Source: Euryodendron excelsum
Taxonomy: Eukaryota > Streptophyta > Magnoliopsida > Ericales > Pentaphylacaceae
Direction: 5' to 3'
Assembly (NCBI GenBank): GCA_033060915.1
Contig: CM065397.1
Location: 13,010,001-13,074,000, forward strand
Length of the DNA: 64,000 nucleotides
The translations under genes and the position numbers were made by a program. This document shows positions 33,301 through 46,150 of this stretch, in pieces (position 1 is the stretch's first letter; every line of letters begins with the position of its first letter). The notes below the pieces were generated by a model, which had not been told where the DNA came from, did no database searches, and was given only the letters and a program-made list of their open reading frames with translations.

Positions 33301-35460
33301 CTATTACAGTTTGATCCCAAAGGGATTGTCAAGTTTCGAACTCACCGTCAAACCAAGGGATTGTCGAGTTTTAAACTCACCGTCTAAATTTACATCTCGT
33401 TCGTGTTTTTACTGGTTCGTGGGTGTGTGCTTCAACATCTCCTTTCCATCACCTAAATAAATTTGGGTTCTTGGCATACCTGTGAAAGGGGAAGGTCCAT
33501 CATATCTTGGTTTCCTTTTTGGGAAAAATCCAGCAAAAAAATAAAAACAGAACAAAATAAGAAGAAGAAGAAAGGGACACAACGTTTATACCCTTGCCTC
33601 CATTTTTCTTCCAATTAAGTATTTTTACTTTGTAGGATATGTTATCTTAAATCCATAACAGTAAGTGGTTTTAAATCTCCAAACATCTGTGAAGAGTCTC
33701 TGTCGACTCTTAAAGCAATACCATCTAAAACCACGAGGACCATACAATTTCTTGAGTCATAGATTCTCCAACTGATAAGGTTTTTTGTGGGGACTGAACT
33801 GTACAATATTGTTAGGAACTTAAATAGAGGCTGATGGTCTCTATCTATTTGAGGAAACACAGCCAGATATCTTCCTTGTTTCACACCACGTGGATGACCC
33901 AAAACAAATTAATTGCACGTACGATCCATGGAAAATGCATCGAAGTATGTATCATAAAATGATGTGGAAATGTGTGTGTCCATGCAACTTGATGTAAGGG
34001 GACCATGTTTATCAGATAAAGACTTAATTTACTCATTCAAATACAAAAATTAAGAGAGATAGAGTAGTAAAGTCAATAAACATACATCATACTATTTCTA
34101 ATGTACCAAACAAAAAACAAAAAATGGTAAACATACATCATAAATGTTATGCCCTATATCATACATGTTATGCCCTGTGAGAGAGAGAGAGAATAAGATG
34201 GGTGCTAGCTTATGGCATCAGGGGGACATTGGGGCAAGCGGATGCCACAACTCTCAGAAAGTTCTAAAATTCTATTCAGTTACTAAAAAAAATTTTTATC
34301 TTCACCCTTTCTTAACCAAATTCTTAAGTTTGTCACTGTCGATCATGAATGTTCGTCACCCGTCAACTGATCGATGAGGTTCACCAACTGTTGTTGAGCC
34401 TCAATTGAAACGACTGACTAAAGTCAGAGAGTAATGAACACTGAAGTGAGCAAACATTTTTCATAGAAGGTTGATCATTTATAAAAATATAACACGTGTC
34501 TTGCTCGTGAGGCCACGTAGAACTTGCTAGAATCACCAACCCATGTGTACTAGCCAAAACTACGACCCATCATTGTCACCTTCTTGTCGTTTGCACCAAT
34601 AATAAACGCCCATGCAACTCTCAACAGCCATACATTTAAGGAAATGTCCTGTTTGGTTTGAGGAATTGGAGAGAGTACCAATTTTTTCAATGAAAATCTT
34701 AAATCAGTTGGGATCTACCAATTGGTGGTGGGCTCAAATTAAAATGATCACTATCAATCCGCGTTTGACTACCAAAAATAATAGCCTGACTCTTTTTTTA
34801 ATAAAAGACGCATGGTGCTTAGATTCCTTGTAAGACTTATCGTGTACCATCGAATCATCCAACCGGCATATCTTGATCTCAAAAGATTACAAACAATTCT
34901 AGAGAAAGCAAATGAAACGGAGGAAATGAAAATGAAATGATGGAATTCTTATAATACCGGAGAAATCAGGCAAACAGAATCCACTTTTAATCAAAGATAT
35001 TTTGGTCTCGTAATTCATTGATTAGGCTAGAATTCAATTGAACACAAAATATGTATGATATCAAATGTCGCAGTGGATAACAAATCAGAAATTGAAGGCC
35101 TTCTACAGAATTGTTGAATTTCTACATGAAGTTACCAGAAATTAAGCAATTATTAATCATAAAGAGCTATAGGAATAAGAGATTATGCGTTTTTCATAAA
35201 CCAACCAAGTTTTACGCAATTCCAAGTTAGTCAAAACTACGCTAATTTTTTCTCGCCCAAGGTCAACCGCTCCATAGAGTTCAAGACAACGCAACAGGCA
35301 TCAAAGATGATCTATTTATAATTCAACAGTGTCAGGCACATTTCAGCCTGACATAACTCACATGTGGATGAGAGTTTTTCTTGCATTTAAAGCTCACCCT
35401 GCTTCAACATTTTAGTTTTTTTTATTTATATATATATGTATGATGTGGGTGAACATTAAG
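30346..35460. other. AT-rich intergenic DNA
   Basis: About 5.1 kb with poly-T runs (32371-32391, 32420-32431), a GAGA run at 34181-34192 and only short unsupported frames. One segment (33215-33255, gtacttggatcagcgtacacatac) resembles 53650-53690, suggesting fragments of a dispersed repeat. No gene recognised. Confidence 0.5.
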
Positions 35461-35469
35461 TATTATATT

Positions 35470-35665
35470 AAAGGTCCGTTTGTTAGAGTTTTTTTGCTTA
35501 GTTTTTTAATTTATAAGTAAAAAAGTTAATTTTTTTATTTTTTTGTTTATCTTTAACTTACAAGAGCAAAAAAAAAAAAAAAAAACAAACAAATTCTAAT
35601 TTTTTTAAGTCAAAAAAGTAAAATTAAAAAAGTTATAAATAAAAGGGTACTAAACAGCCCTAATT
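35470..35665. mobile_element. Foldback MITE-like element 2
   Basis: Left ggtccgtttgttagagttttt, right aagggtactaaacagccc. AT-rich inverted arms include ttataagtaaaaaagtta and taaaaaagttataaat. Same style as copies at 30120, 49180 and 55670. Ends imperfect. Confidence 0.55.
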
Positions 35666-36109
35666 AGTCAATGTAACTTGTGCTGGAGAAATATTCCGCT
35701 GATCTCTGGGTTGTGCCACTCTGCAATCACACCCTTTTCTCTATCACAGAAATCAAAGATTTAATTAATCACTTATTACTATATAATTGAACATTCTGTC
35801 CTCTTTTCCTTCCCTTTAACTTCTAGCTGCCAAGTTGCCACGAAAGATGCCAGGCTTTGGCCAATTGGAGTCTGTGTAGCACATGTATGAAAGATTAAAA
35901 ATAATAAATCATTATAGCAGCTTCTAATTACATTCTTATTAAGATTATGGATTAAAGAAATGTTTATTTATCCTACTTAATGTACTATAATCATAGAAAA
36001 TGCAAAACGATTCCCCACGTAGAGCGACAGCTGATCTAGCTAGCTCCTTGTGAATGAGTCCATGTTGCTGGTTCCATGTGAAGATCAATAGGAAAAAGAT
36101 TCTTATTTT
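35666..36109. other. Intergenic, nothing recognised
   Basis: Short AT-rich stretch without a supported gene or repeat. Confidence 0.4.
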
Positions 36110-36290
36110 CTGATAAGGACCGACTAAGAATCTCCTAACCATGTCCCACACTCGGACGTTCGGGACACTCAAAAGAATTAGGGATAACTGATGGGAACCG
36201 ACCAAGAATCTCTCTGACCACGCCCCACGTTCGGACGCTCGGCATACTCAGAGGAATTGGAAGCAATTGATAGGAACCGATTAAGAATAC
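36110..36290. repeat. 78-79 bp tandem repeat, 2.3 copies
   Basis: accgac(t/c)aagaatct with a following cccac..cggacg..cggcatactcagaggaatt-type segment recurs with starts near 36117, 36195 and 36274. Confidence 0.8.
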
Positions 36291-37070
36291 CCTTAACAGG
36301 CTGACCAAGAGTAAGCACGTATGGGCTGCTAGATTCAGTTGATAACGTACTGTGAATTACAATAGTTGAGGCTTCAGCATCTAACATGTTGATATCTCGA
36401 AGGACACAGATGGAATCGAAAAAAGAAAAAGCACCACGAAAGGAAGATCGATTCTAAAAGGTCCAGCTAACTAGGACTTGACCAAGGAGGTCATGACCAG
36501 ACCATGGCCTATCAAACCATGGCCGTGCACGGCCGAACAGACCATGATCGAGCAAATCTCGTGGGCTGGTGCCGATCGTTCGTCCCACCTGCCACACCAG
36601 TAAAAACCATCATTAACAACCCAATCATAATAATATGCTCCAAACCCTAGGATTTCGCATGTAACAGGAGGTGGTCACCTCACTCACGTTGACACACGCC
36701 TAAAGGAGCGCCACGTTTTGGGGTTGGACAACCACTCCCCCCACTACCCTGCCACTAGTCAAGATCTCCAATACCGCGCTACCACGTGAAGAGACAACTG
36801 TCTTCCACCCTCTCCATGCATGCAACGTCCCTCTAGGCCTACTAAGGTGCATGCCCATATAAAAGGGAAAATCATCTTCCCCAACAAGGTATGCAAACAT
36901 AAACCTAACCAAAACTCTGTCAAAATACATCCAGAAATATAGCACCAGAAACCCTGCTCGGCACGATGCCGAGCATGCAGCATTGACAAAAGTCCTGCTT
37001 AGACTATGGGAAAACTCCTGTTCAGCGCCATCTCTTCCCCCTCGTTCTCAGGAATTTTAACCCGTTAATA
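36291..37070. mobile_element. Probable LTR-like remnant, GC-richer block
   Basis: GC content rises clearly. Contains repeated accatggcc words, a plus-strand TATA-like cccatataaaaggg at about 36855-36868 and a perfect 9-bp hairpin TGCTCGGCA/TGCCGAGCA at 36955-36975. It resembles a degraded LTR promoter, but no terminal repeats were found. Confidence 0.35.
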
Positions 37071-39018
37071 TGCAAAAAGCCACATAGTATGAACATCAGA
37101 GCATGACAAACCACAATTAAACAAAAAACACAATGTACTCACTCCTTGCTCATTCTGTCTTTAGAGCGTAATCTGTAAGTTCAGGGCCCAACAAGAACAA
37201 ACCTAAATTTTTGTCATTCACTAAGGCACAAGCGTCAGTAACACCATGCTCGACAACTCAATCCACCCTCTTCTTTAACTCCTTACTAAGATTGAGAGCA
37301 ACACGAGCTATAAACAAGCAACCTACATAAGTGTTTTATATACCTACAAATTTAACGGTAAAAAGAGACTCGCTGCTTTATCATTTTCTTTTTTTTTTTT
37401 CATTTTTTTTCTCTACCCGTTGATGCGACCTTCTGCCTCGCAGTGAAGTGGGCCAATTGAGCTCTTTTATAAGTGATATATTCACTTCCTAAAATAATTA
37501 TCGGAGAGAATGATTAGTTGATTGATGTGACTTACAATGAAGTCCACGAAAATTACAAGACGAGTGCAATAGTTAGATTACGAGTCTAACTATGTTATGC
37601 ACATTAATTAGTGGTTTAAGAAGGATTAGTGATAGCAAACACGTGAATAACGATGTTGCACATAAGTTAATGAGCTGCCTCGAGGTCCAACAGTGACGAA
37701 GTACTATGTAATTGACTACGTAAAACTCCCAACACAGATTTTTGCCACGATGGAACAATCATTTTTGTAATCAGCTTGTGTGAAATTACATATATACGAA
37801 AGACTATGTTGTCTGTTATAATTTCTCAGACAGAATTTTTCTCATCCACAGAATTAAAAGTCCTTTTTGATACCTATGGAATTGTTATTTGATGTGCAAT
37901 ATTTCAAAATCTAGTACCTACACCCAACCCCACACCACTCCACCTCTTTAATTTACACCTGAGCTAAGGCTCAAAACGATTAAAATCCATATTTTCTATT
38001 TCATTTAATGGCAAAAAATCCACAGGGAAAATCGAAGTAACAGTTTCCAAATAGTCCTTTGAAAAACGTGTGACATGGAGGAAATTAAGGAAATTTGTGA
38101 TCTATTGTGCAATGCGGGAAGACTCAATTGCAGCAAGAGAAATTTAATATATTTGTAGGATTTGATGAGAAAAAAATAAAACGATAGAGAAATGATAACA
38201 TTTATATTTATTAATTTTTGTATGAATTAGTAAATGAAAAAATAATTTTTTTTGAAAATATCTATTCATTTTGCTTCTTATTTTCCATCGCACCTTAACA
38301 AAAACAAGAAATTTAGCTCTCTCGTTTTATTTACATTTTTATTTTTCTTTACAAATTCAACTTTCAACATAAAATAGAACATACTTAACATAGAAATATC
38401 TTCAGTTAAAAAACTCTTATATTAACGAAGATATTCAACATACTTCACAGTGAAGGTTTGTTGGTGGGTTTTGGGTATTCAAGTTGAAATAAATAAACAA
38501 GTCATTATATATACTGGCCTCTTTGTATCTGTCCGTATGTTGTGACGAATGAATAAAATGACCTTTCGATTATTTAATCAAAGGAAGAAAGAAAAAGAGT
38601 GAAAAAAGAAGAAAAAAACAATATTAAATTCATAACGTGAAGACAAATATGCAAATGAAAGAGAGAGTTGAGATGCGTCCTTCACTTGTTTTGGAAGAGC
38701 TTTCAAAAGGCTCCCAGCTAAGAAATGGGGCCATGAAGTGATTTGATTTCTCGTATATAGTAAATCTCTAGAGATGGAGAAACCGTGTTCATAATAGAGA
38801 CAGATGGGGTATTGAGCTTGTTTGGATGATAAGAAGATTCACTAGAAAGTTACTCTCTAGCTTTTCCAATTATTTGAGTTCTAGAAAGTTGTGTTTGTCT
38901 GAGAAATAAACAAAATCCAAGAGAATGGTGGGCTGTTCAAAAGAAAAAAAAAAACTACATAAAAAGTGTGTTTTGTCTTTGAAAAAAAAAATTGATAGAC
39001 CAGAATGGTGTAACATGT
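37071..39018. other. AT-rich intergenic DNA
   Basis: No supported gene. Poly-T at 37390-37420; ordinary otherwise. Confidence 0.45.
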
Positions 39019-39255
39019 TTAATTTAGCCAACCCAACTAATTGAGAAATGGCTTAATTAAGTTGAATTGAGTTCTGAAAAACCTTATATTATTAATATAT
39101 TATATTTAATTATATCACACTGTATATGCTACGTACGTTGATCTGTTCATCTGAAATTAGCCAACTCAAGTAGTTGAGAAATGGCCTAAGTTGAATCGAG
39201 TTTTGAAAAATTACAGCATAAATATATGCTACATTGGTCCGCTCATCTGAAATTA
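39019..39255. repeat. Diverged tandem duplication
   Basis: Two copies of a unit with agccaac(c/t)caa..agttgagaaatggc..ctcatctgaaatt: about 39023-39157 and 39158-39255. The first copy has an extra AT-rich insert (ttatattattaatatattata). Confidence 0.75.
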
Positions 39256-39723
39256 TACACTGACATTTTGTTGCTTATGCTACTATTATATAAAAAGAAC
39301 AGTACCCCAGTTTGGAATTTCTTTTTTTACGCCTTTTCAAGTTTTTCAATTTACCAAAAAGTCAACTACCTATAAGTTTTGACTTGATTTTTCTATCAAA
39401 TAGGACTAAAGGTAGTCGGTAGTCCATAACATCCCTCTTTTTGAGAGATTTGTAGTGGGGGCAATTGAAAAAAGAAAAAAAAAGGAGAGAATTGGTTAAA
39501 GAAAGTAGTGGAGGGGTGGTCACTAGTTAACAATGGAATGGATATTGAAAATGAAATGTAAAGTTAAAATTCAATTCGTTGGGTAGAATAAAGTGCAAGC
39601 ATGCCACCTTTCTAGTTGTTTTTTTTTTTCTTAATTTTAAGACAACAAGATTTGAATTGGATCCACTTTGCATTTCATATTTTAAAGCCAAACATTCCAT
39701 ATAAGTTTAGCCATGCGCATACG

Positions 39724-40123
39724 CCAATGTTTTGAAAATCGGACCGTCGAGTGAATTGAAAAAAAATTAGGTCAAGGGTTATTGATTTAACCGTTAAGTC
39801 AATTGTTATTGACTAATGATGTCATAATTATATCATTACTTTATTTATTAATAATAATAAAATGTGTTTTATTTTTCTACACTAGTTTTGATACTTCAAA
39901 TCTAAAATTTTGAAATTAAAACTTAAAATTTACCTTAAAAGGCGGAACCGGATGATTCAACAACCGATTTAATCGATTGGATAGCAGTTCAACTGCAGTT
40001 CTTACTGAATTTTATCGGATTTTGACTAAAACAGATTTAGAGGACTGACTAGACCGTTTCTTCGATTGATCGATTATTCAACCAGTCGAACCAGCTTATC
40101 CGACTCGATTTTTAAAACATTGG
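39724..40123. mobile_element. MITE with CCAATGTTTT-type terminal inverted repeats (400 bp)
   Basis: Left CCAATGTTTTGAAAATCGG, right CGATTTTTAAAACATTGG: inverted repeats of about 17 bp with one mismatch. The interior is rich in aaccg/cggtt words (ccgatttaatcgattgg, ttcaaccagtcgaacc). No clear target duplication, so superfamily unassigned. Confidence 0.65.
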
Positions 40124-42615
40124 TGAGAGTATTGTCAACTACAAACTGGGACGAAGGTAGAGAAGAACCAAGGGTGGCCGTGGCCCCCCTGGCTTTGAGA
40201 AATTACCCTTCTCTACCTTATGCATCAAGCTAAAAAAAAAAAAAAATTGCATCATGTGACTGCCCCCTCCACTTGCTACTGGCCTCCCTTAATATAATAT
40301 TCTAGCTAATCCAACAGGTATAACATGCATGCATGGTTACAACACTGAATAAATATCATAATATATGGCTTGTCATTCCTTATTGTATTTTGTCTTTATA
40401 TTGTTTATTTATCCCATGTCATTATCTTAAATTATTGGATTAAGATTCCAAAAATGGTACATGTAACTTGTGGGGAACAAATACAATGTCAATTTTTGTT
40501 GACACATGCCTTTCATTATTAAAAATTATGTAACATTTTGTCATCTTTCTATTTTATTTTTGAAAACCAACCAATTTAAAGATGGCGGTCAAGTCTTCAC
40601 ATTTTATTATTACTAGCTTTTTATTACATATCCGTTGCAATAAGTACTTGGGTGTTTTTCTGCTTGAGTTGTACGACATGATATTCTCATCAATGGTTCT
40701 CAAAAGGGATTAATTCCTACTGACGGAATTTGTTGTTTCCAACACATTTTGTTTGTTTACTAAATTAGGAAAATTCGTATCATATATAAGAATATTCTGG
40801 GAACATAAGATAATGAAAGTTTATTGCAAATGGCAAAGTTACAGTTGGTTATAGGGTCCTATGCCTATATAAAATTGTAAGGACAAGGCATTAGTTGGAA
40901 ATCAGTTTAGTTTAATAGAGGTCGGCTTGTCCTTTGGACTTTGGACAAGTGCAGCATATTCATAATATAAAATTTAAATACAACCCCACCAAGTTGTCTT
41001 ACGGCAATGTACTTAATAAACATTATTGTGGCAGTTGGGTATTGTTACTATTATACAAACCAAACATATATACAGTTATACACTGACACACATGTATAGA
41101 TATGTATGTATATATATAGGCTTGCCTTACATTTATAATCCTAAGTTGGATGAAAGAATTTCTAGTGATCCAAAGAGGAAAGAAAAAGTAAACCCTGTGG
41201 AAATTCTCAGCTGACCCATTCATGATTTATGATTTTGGCAATACCAAATATGTTCATATTAATGCAGCATCAATAACAACAGACAAATATTTAGTGGTAT
41301 GGTAATATCAGATATTCCTACTTAGATTTAAGCTATACAATGTAAGGTACATCAAATATGTGAAAGGTAAAAATCAAAATGAATGTAATAGCTAGCTAAA
41401 CACAAGGTGCTACGTTCCAATTGGATTGTTTTACGCAATACAAATGACAACTAATCATGTTCAATACCAATGTTACTTAGAACGCAAATCGTTCAAGTAC
41501 GTGAAATGGAAACATGGTACGCCATATATCATAAAATATGGTATGCTAGATAGACTTGTATAAATTACCTCATTAAAATTAAGGTACTTCTAAAACAGTT
41601 TTCTTTGACAATTAGACATTGAAAAAATATAGTTTATGTTTTTTCAGATTAATTATTTAAAACACATTTTTAGGAGTATTTTCAACTCATTTTTTAAATA
41701 TTGTTATGTCAAAACTCCATTTTCCTTAAATTTTTGTTTATTATATTTTATTTTTTCTCATTAGGTGACCTTTAAAAAATAAATAGTAAAAAAAATTTAG
41801 AATCACATTGGATCATTAAATTTAGCATTTTAGAACGTAAGCTTACTGTATTTTGAAACGACGTTCTAAAAACGTAATTATTAAGGTATTAGATTATTAT
41901 AGTAACATAGCCCAATACAAATACAAATGAATTCCAAGACACATGAATTTGAATAAATTTAAAATAAATCATGTGATTTAATGTACCCATTCGACATGAC
42001 TTAAGCTAAAAACAAATAAAAAAATTATTAACAATTCAAAGTTAAAAGTCTATCAATAAAATAAAAAAAAAGTTAAGTCTAAACAGACAGTTATAGTACA
42101 AATCACACTACGCTTTTGCTCGTTTAATTATTTTACTACCAGAAGAATTGTTAGTTCTTCCATATGCGTTGCACATGCTAATTCACAAATATTTGTCGCA
42201 GCACATGAATGTTTGGCAGAAAGGTAAAAGTTTGTAATGTGACTTGCAGAAGATATGAACAGGAATTACCGAGGATTTCCTTCTATGACTAAAAAGGTTC
42301 ATGTTAGTGGGGGGAGGAATTTGGTTTCCTTTCCGTAAAGCTCGAAAGCCACTCCAATTTTCATTAGGGGATGAATATGGATTTGAACTAGTTGGGTTGG
42401 GTGCACCTTATATATGCACAACCATGTTGTGACATTGGGTGTTAGTCTCCCCTTCCTTTTTTTTGGTCCCCTTTTTTGGGTTTCCCACCGGAGAAGAACA
42501 GGTTATGCTTTGAGGATTTGATTGAGAAATTTTACCACTTTGGATATAGTTTGGGTCATACCTCCCTTCCAATTACACATTATTAATGTCACATTAAATA
42601 AGACGTCACTATAGT
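40124..42615. other. AT-rich intergenic DNA
   Basis: No supported gene. TA-rich microsatellite-like stretch at 41095-41120. Frames on both strands at 41023-41223 are antisense overlaps of low-complexity text. Confidence 0.45.
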
Positions 42616-44984
42616 TGTGAACGACACCTTAAACTACACCCGAAAATAGAACATAGCGGAATAAACATTAATAATATAAATAAACAAGAATTGTCATCAC
42701 ATACTATAATGGACATTAAAAGTAAACCATAAACCACTTACATTATTACAAACTTAAGTACAAAACAAACTCTCATATCTCAAACTAACATAAAGTATAA
42801 TACAAATATAAATCATATCCCAACATCTTATATAACACGATGTGAAGTTGAAAGCAAAGTAATAAGGGTTTTTCCAAGCTCCGAGACACGACTTCCTGAC
42901 ACTGACATGAATGTCACAGCGCCTAAAACCAAGATTACAGTGAATCGAACTGCCATCTCCATGATACCTGACAAAACAATCTATGCGGATGTGAGTTAAA
43001 TGTCAACGTACTCACAAAAGATAATCAAACTCATAAAGAATGATATATATATATAATCACATAATCAATTATCAATAAATAATCCATCAATCAATGATAT
43101 ATAATCATCTATAAAACACCAACATCAACGACATGTAATTATCCTCTCATCACCATTAACAATGTAATATACTTCATAAAATGTAATATCTCTTGTGATG
43201 CAATACATGAAACATCCGAATGTGCGTGCAATTTAGATAACCTTGGCCCAATATATCGATAACTTATTATCAAGGATACCCTACATTGATACCCTTTTAG
43301 GTTAGCCCCACATCGGTTATACCTTTATCCATGCAATGCATAGCATACAAAATGAATGGTATGCAATATTGTCACCTCATATATATTCACCAATATCACC
43401 TCATATATTTAATCACTAATATTACCTCATATAAAATAGTCAAATAATTCAATATAAATATTTCTCACTTATACACTTACAAGTAACAATATTATCCATT
43501 CAATATAATTAAAAATATCTTATATTTTCACATGTCACCACACACACACACCACGACAAAGATCACTTATTAGTTGATGTTGATGAATCTTGTCCTCCTT
43601 TAACATCTAACATCCAAAACCATGTTAGATTAGGAAATATAATTCAAAATCTTTTAACATGAAGTAAGTAATGCCAATAAGTAAGTAATGCCAATAAGTT
43701 ATTGAAACATGATGTCAATTGTCTAAGCAATGCAATAGCTTAAAAGTACCAAAATACACCAAGTCCTTTAATCTGTCAATACTGATACAGATCTCATAAC
43801 ATGGACACAATTTCATAAGCTTATACTAAAAATTTTTAAAACTTGGGGAATACAAAATAGACATCTCAAAGAGTATCTAGAGAAAATTTCACATTTATTA
43901 GACAAACCTAAGTATTTATTTGCTATTTTATAAAATAGGGTAGTGCAGTAGAACTGAGAATTCAACTGCAGATGGTCCATCTTTGAAAGATTCTTAATAT
44001 AGGCAAACGACATCAAAATGACCTAAAATTTGGTATGTACTCTCATCTACATTTCTAATAGGTACAGTAAAAATTTTACAATGTTTTGACTACTCTAACT
44101 TGGTCAAATGTTATTGTCAAGGTAGAGGTCGCAGATCAAGGTAAAAAATTCCAACAGTGATAATCCAACTTTTAAAATTCACCATAATTTGAAAATATAA
44201 TATTTTTCAGTGAGATTAAAGCTCAAATGACTATTATAACTCTAAATTCAAGTGTTCAAAGATGTATCCAAAAATAATATTTTTAGATAGACCAATTCGT
44301 CATAAAACAATAAGCATATAACATGAAAACTTTGAGCTTCTATCATGGAAACCCTAACCACTCCTCTCCTCCATCATCTTCTTCCACCTCCTCTCATGCC
44401 ATAAAACATACTAGCATATACTAAATCATGAAAATGAAATAGATCAAACAAGAACATAATGATCTTACCTTAGATCTTGAAATCAAGATGCAACAATCCC
44501 ACCCAAGGTTCTTCTTCTTCTTCTTCTTCTTCTTCTTCTTCTTCTCTTTCTCTTTCTCTTCTCTTCTCTTTACCTCTTCTCTATCTCTTTCTATATCTAA
44601 ATGATGGCAGTCAACACTCTTCACTCCTTCTATTATTTTTCTTCTTCTTTCTCCCATGATACTAGGCCACCCACACTCCATTAGCTTTTAACAGCGTATC
44701 TTACACCCTAAGTGTCCTATGCATATACTGACTAATTTCCTCAGGCATCCTATGCGCACACTCACCAATGACTCATCACTCAACTCACCAATTAATCCAC
44801 CAACCAACTCACCACCGACTCACTAATTAACTCACTACTAACTCACTAATTAACTCACCACTTAATTCACTCATGACTCACCAATTAACTCACCACTTCT
44901 CACATGCCATACACGCATGCATCCACATAATATTTATATACTAATTAATATAATATTATAGAATTATGAGATTAGGGTGTCACA
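42616..44984 (-). mobile_element. Probable Ty3/gypsy solo LTR (2369 bp)
   Basis: On the minus strand it starts TGTGACACCCTAATCTCA and ends GGTGTCGTTCACA, giving short TGTGA..TCACA inverted ends as in chromovirus-type LTRs. The interior has no coding domain. Flanks ATAGT and GTTTA do not match, so no duplication supports the call. An AT-rich TATA-like region (tatataaatattatg on minus) lies near 44925-44942. Confidence 0.5.
44509..44571. repeat. (TTC)n microsatellite followed by CTTT-rich tract
   Basis: About eleven TTC units, then ctttctctttctcttctc. It lies inside the LTR-like element and gives false lysine-rich or serine-rich frames. Confidence 0.95.
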
Positions 44985-46150
44985 GTTTATTTTTTGTTTT
45001 CTGTTTGCATTTTATAAAATTTTTTGAAATCCCGTTTTTGTAAGATGGTTTCAAAAACTGTTTTCGCCCATATCGAGTTTAGTAAACTAATTCTGCCACT
45101 TATTTTTGAGAAATTTTTCAGAAAATACCTTATTTCAGGGCAACAAAATTGTGTTTTCTGAACCAATTATATACGAAAAGGAAAAAGGTACTATTTTCGA
45201 TCGTTCCATTTTTTTTTTATTCTCGATAACTTTGGAAACGAGAAATTTCTGTTCTTTTGTTTCTAAACAGAACCGTATCCAAACAGGACATTTTACCTAT
45301 ATGCTTATACCTATAGAGATGCATATATATTGCTTGGAAAAATAATAGGGTGACACTGTTTTAATTTTTTTTCCAGACCAAAAGCGATCGATAACTCGGT
45401 GGAGAAAGACAATTATTCAGGGTCAAGGGTGTTGAGGTTTGTTAATGCATCCTTTTGCTTGCTCTTTCTTTCCTTTTATTTTTTTCATTTTTCCACTTTC
45501 AACAAATACAACGGAGGGAACAATTGTTAAAAGAACTTCTTTTGAAAAAAAAAAAAAGCCTACTTAATTGAAAAAGTCACTAGACCATAGTTACCACGAA
45601 AATTTCTTTGATAGAGAAGCGGATTTTTTTATAGAAGTTTCAAAAAAAGTTACCGAAAATTTTTCAAAAAAGTTTTGAATATTTACAAAATCTATTTTGA
45701 ATCCTTCTGAAATACAATAAAGGGATAGTCCAAAGTCATGAAAGAAAAACTGGCAAAAAATCTCTGATAGAATTATTTGGAAACTTAATGGAATTTTTAT
45801 CGACTCTTTTGAGAGATTTCTAACAAATATGAAAACATTCACTCTAAAAATAAGGTACATAAGAAATTCTTGTAAACTCTTTGACAAACATATCGTCAAA
45901 AATTAGACTTAAACAATTTAATAAATTTTAGAACTAAAAAATTTTAATTGGTTGGTTCTAGTTATCAATTTCTGTAAAAAGAAAAAAAAAATTAGAGCAT
46001 TTAATGAAAATACGTTGTGTTAATATGGGTGAATCGAGTATACTCAATTTGTTTCATATTCACATTAATTACCATAATTTCTCAGAAATTCATTTCTAAT
46101 AAATGTGATTGTACTTTAAAAGTAAAATTATAACACTTTAACTTATGTTT
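44985..46150. other. AT-rich intergenic DNA
   Basis: Nothing recognised beyond A/T runs. Confidence 0.45.

Noticed and set aside
33211..33460. SINE call based on similarity to 53650-53830
   Set aside because: Only about 35-40 bases are alike and no promoter boxes or poly-A tail with duplications can be shown.
44421..44681. Lysine-rich and serine-rich frames
   Set aside because: Both are translations of the TTC microsatellite.
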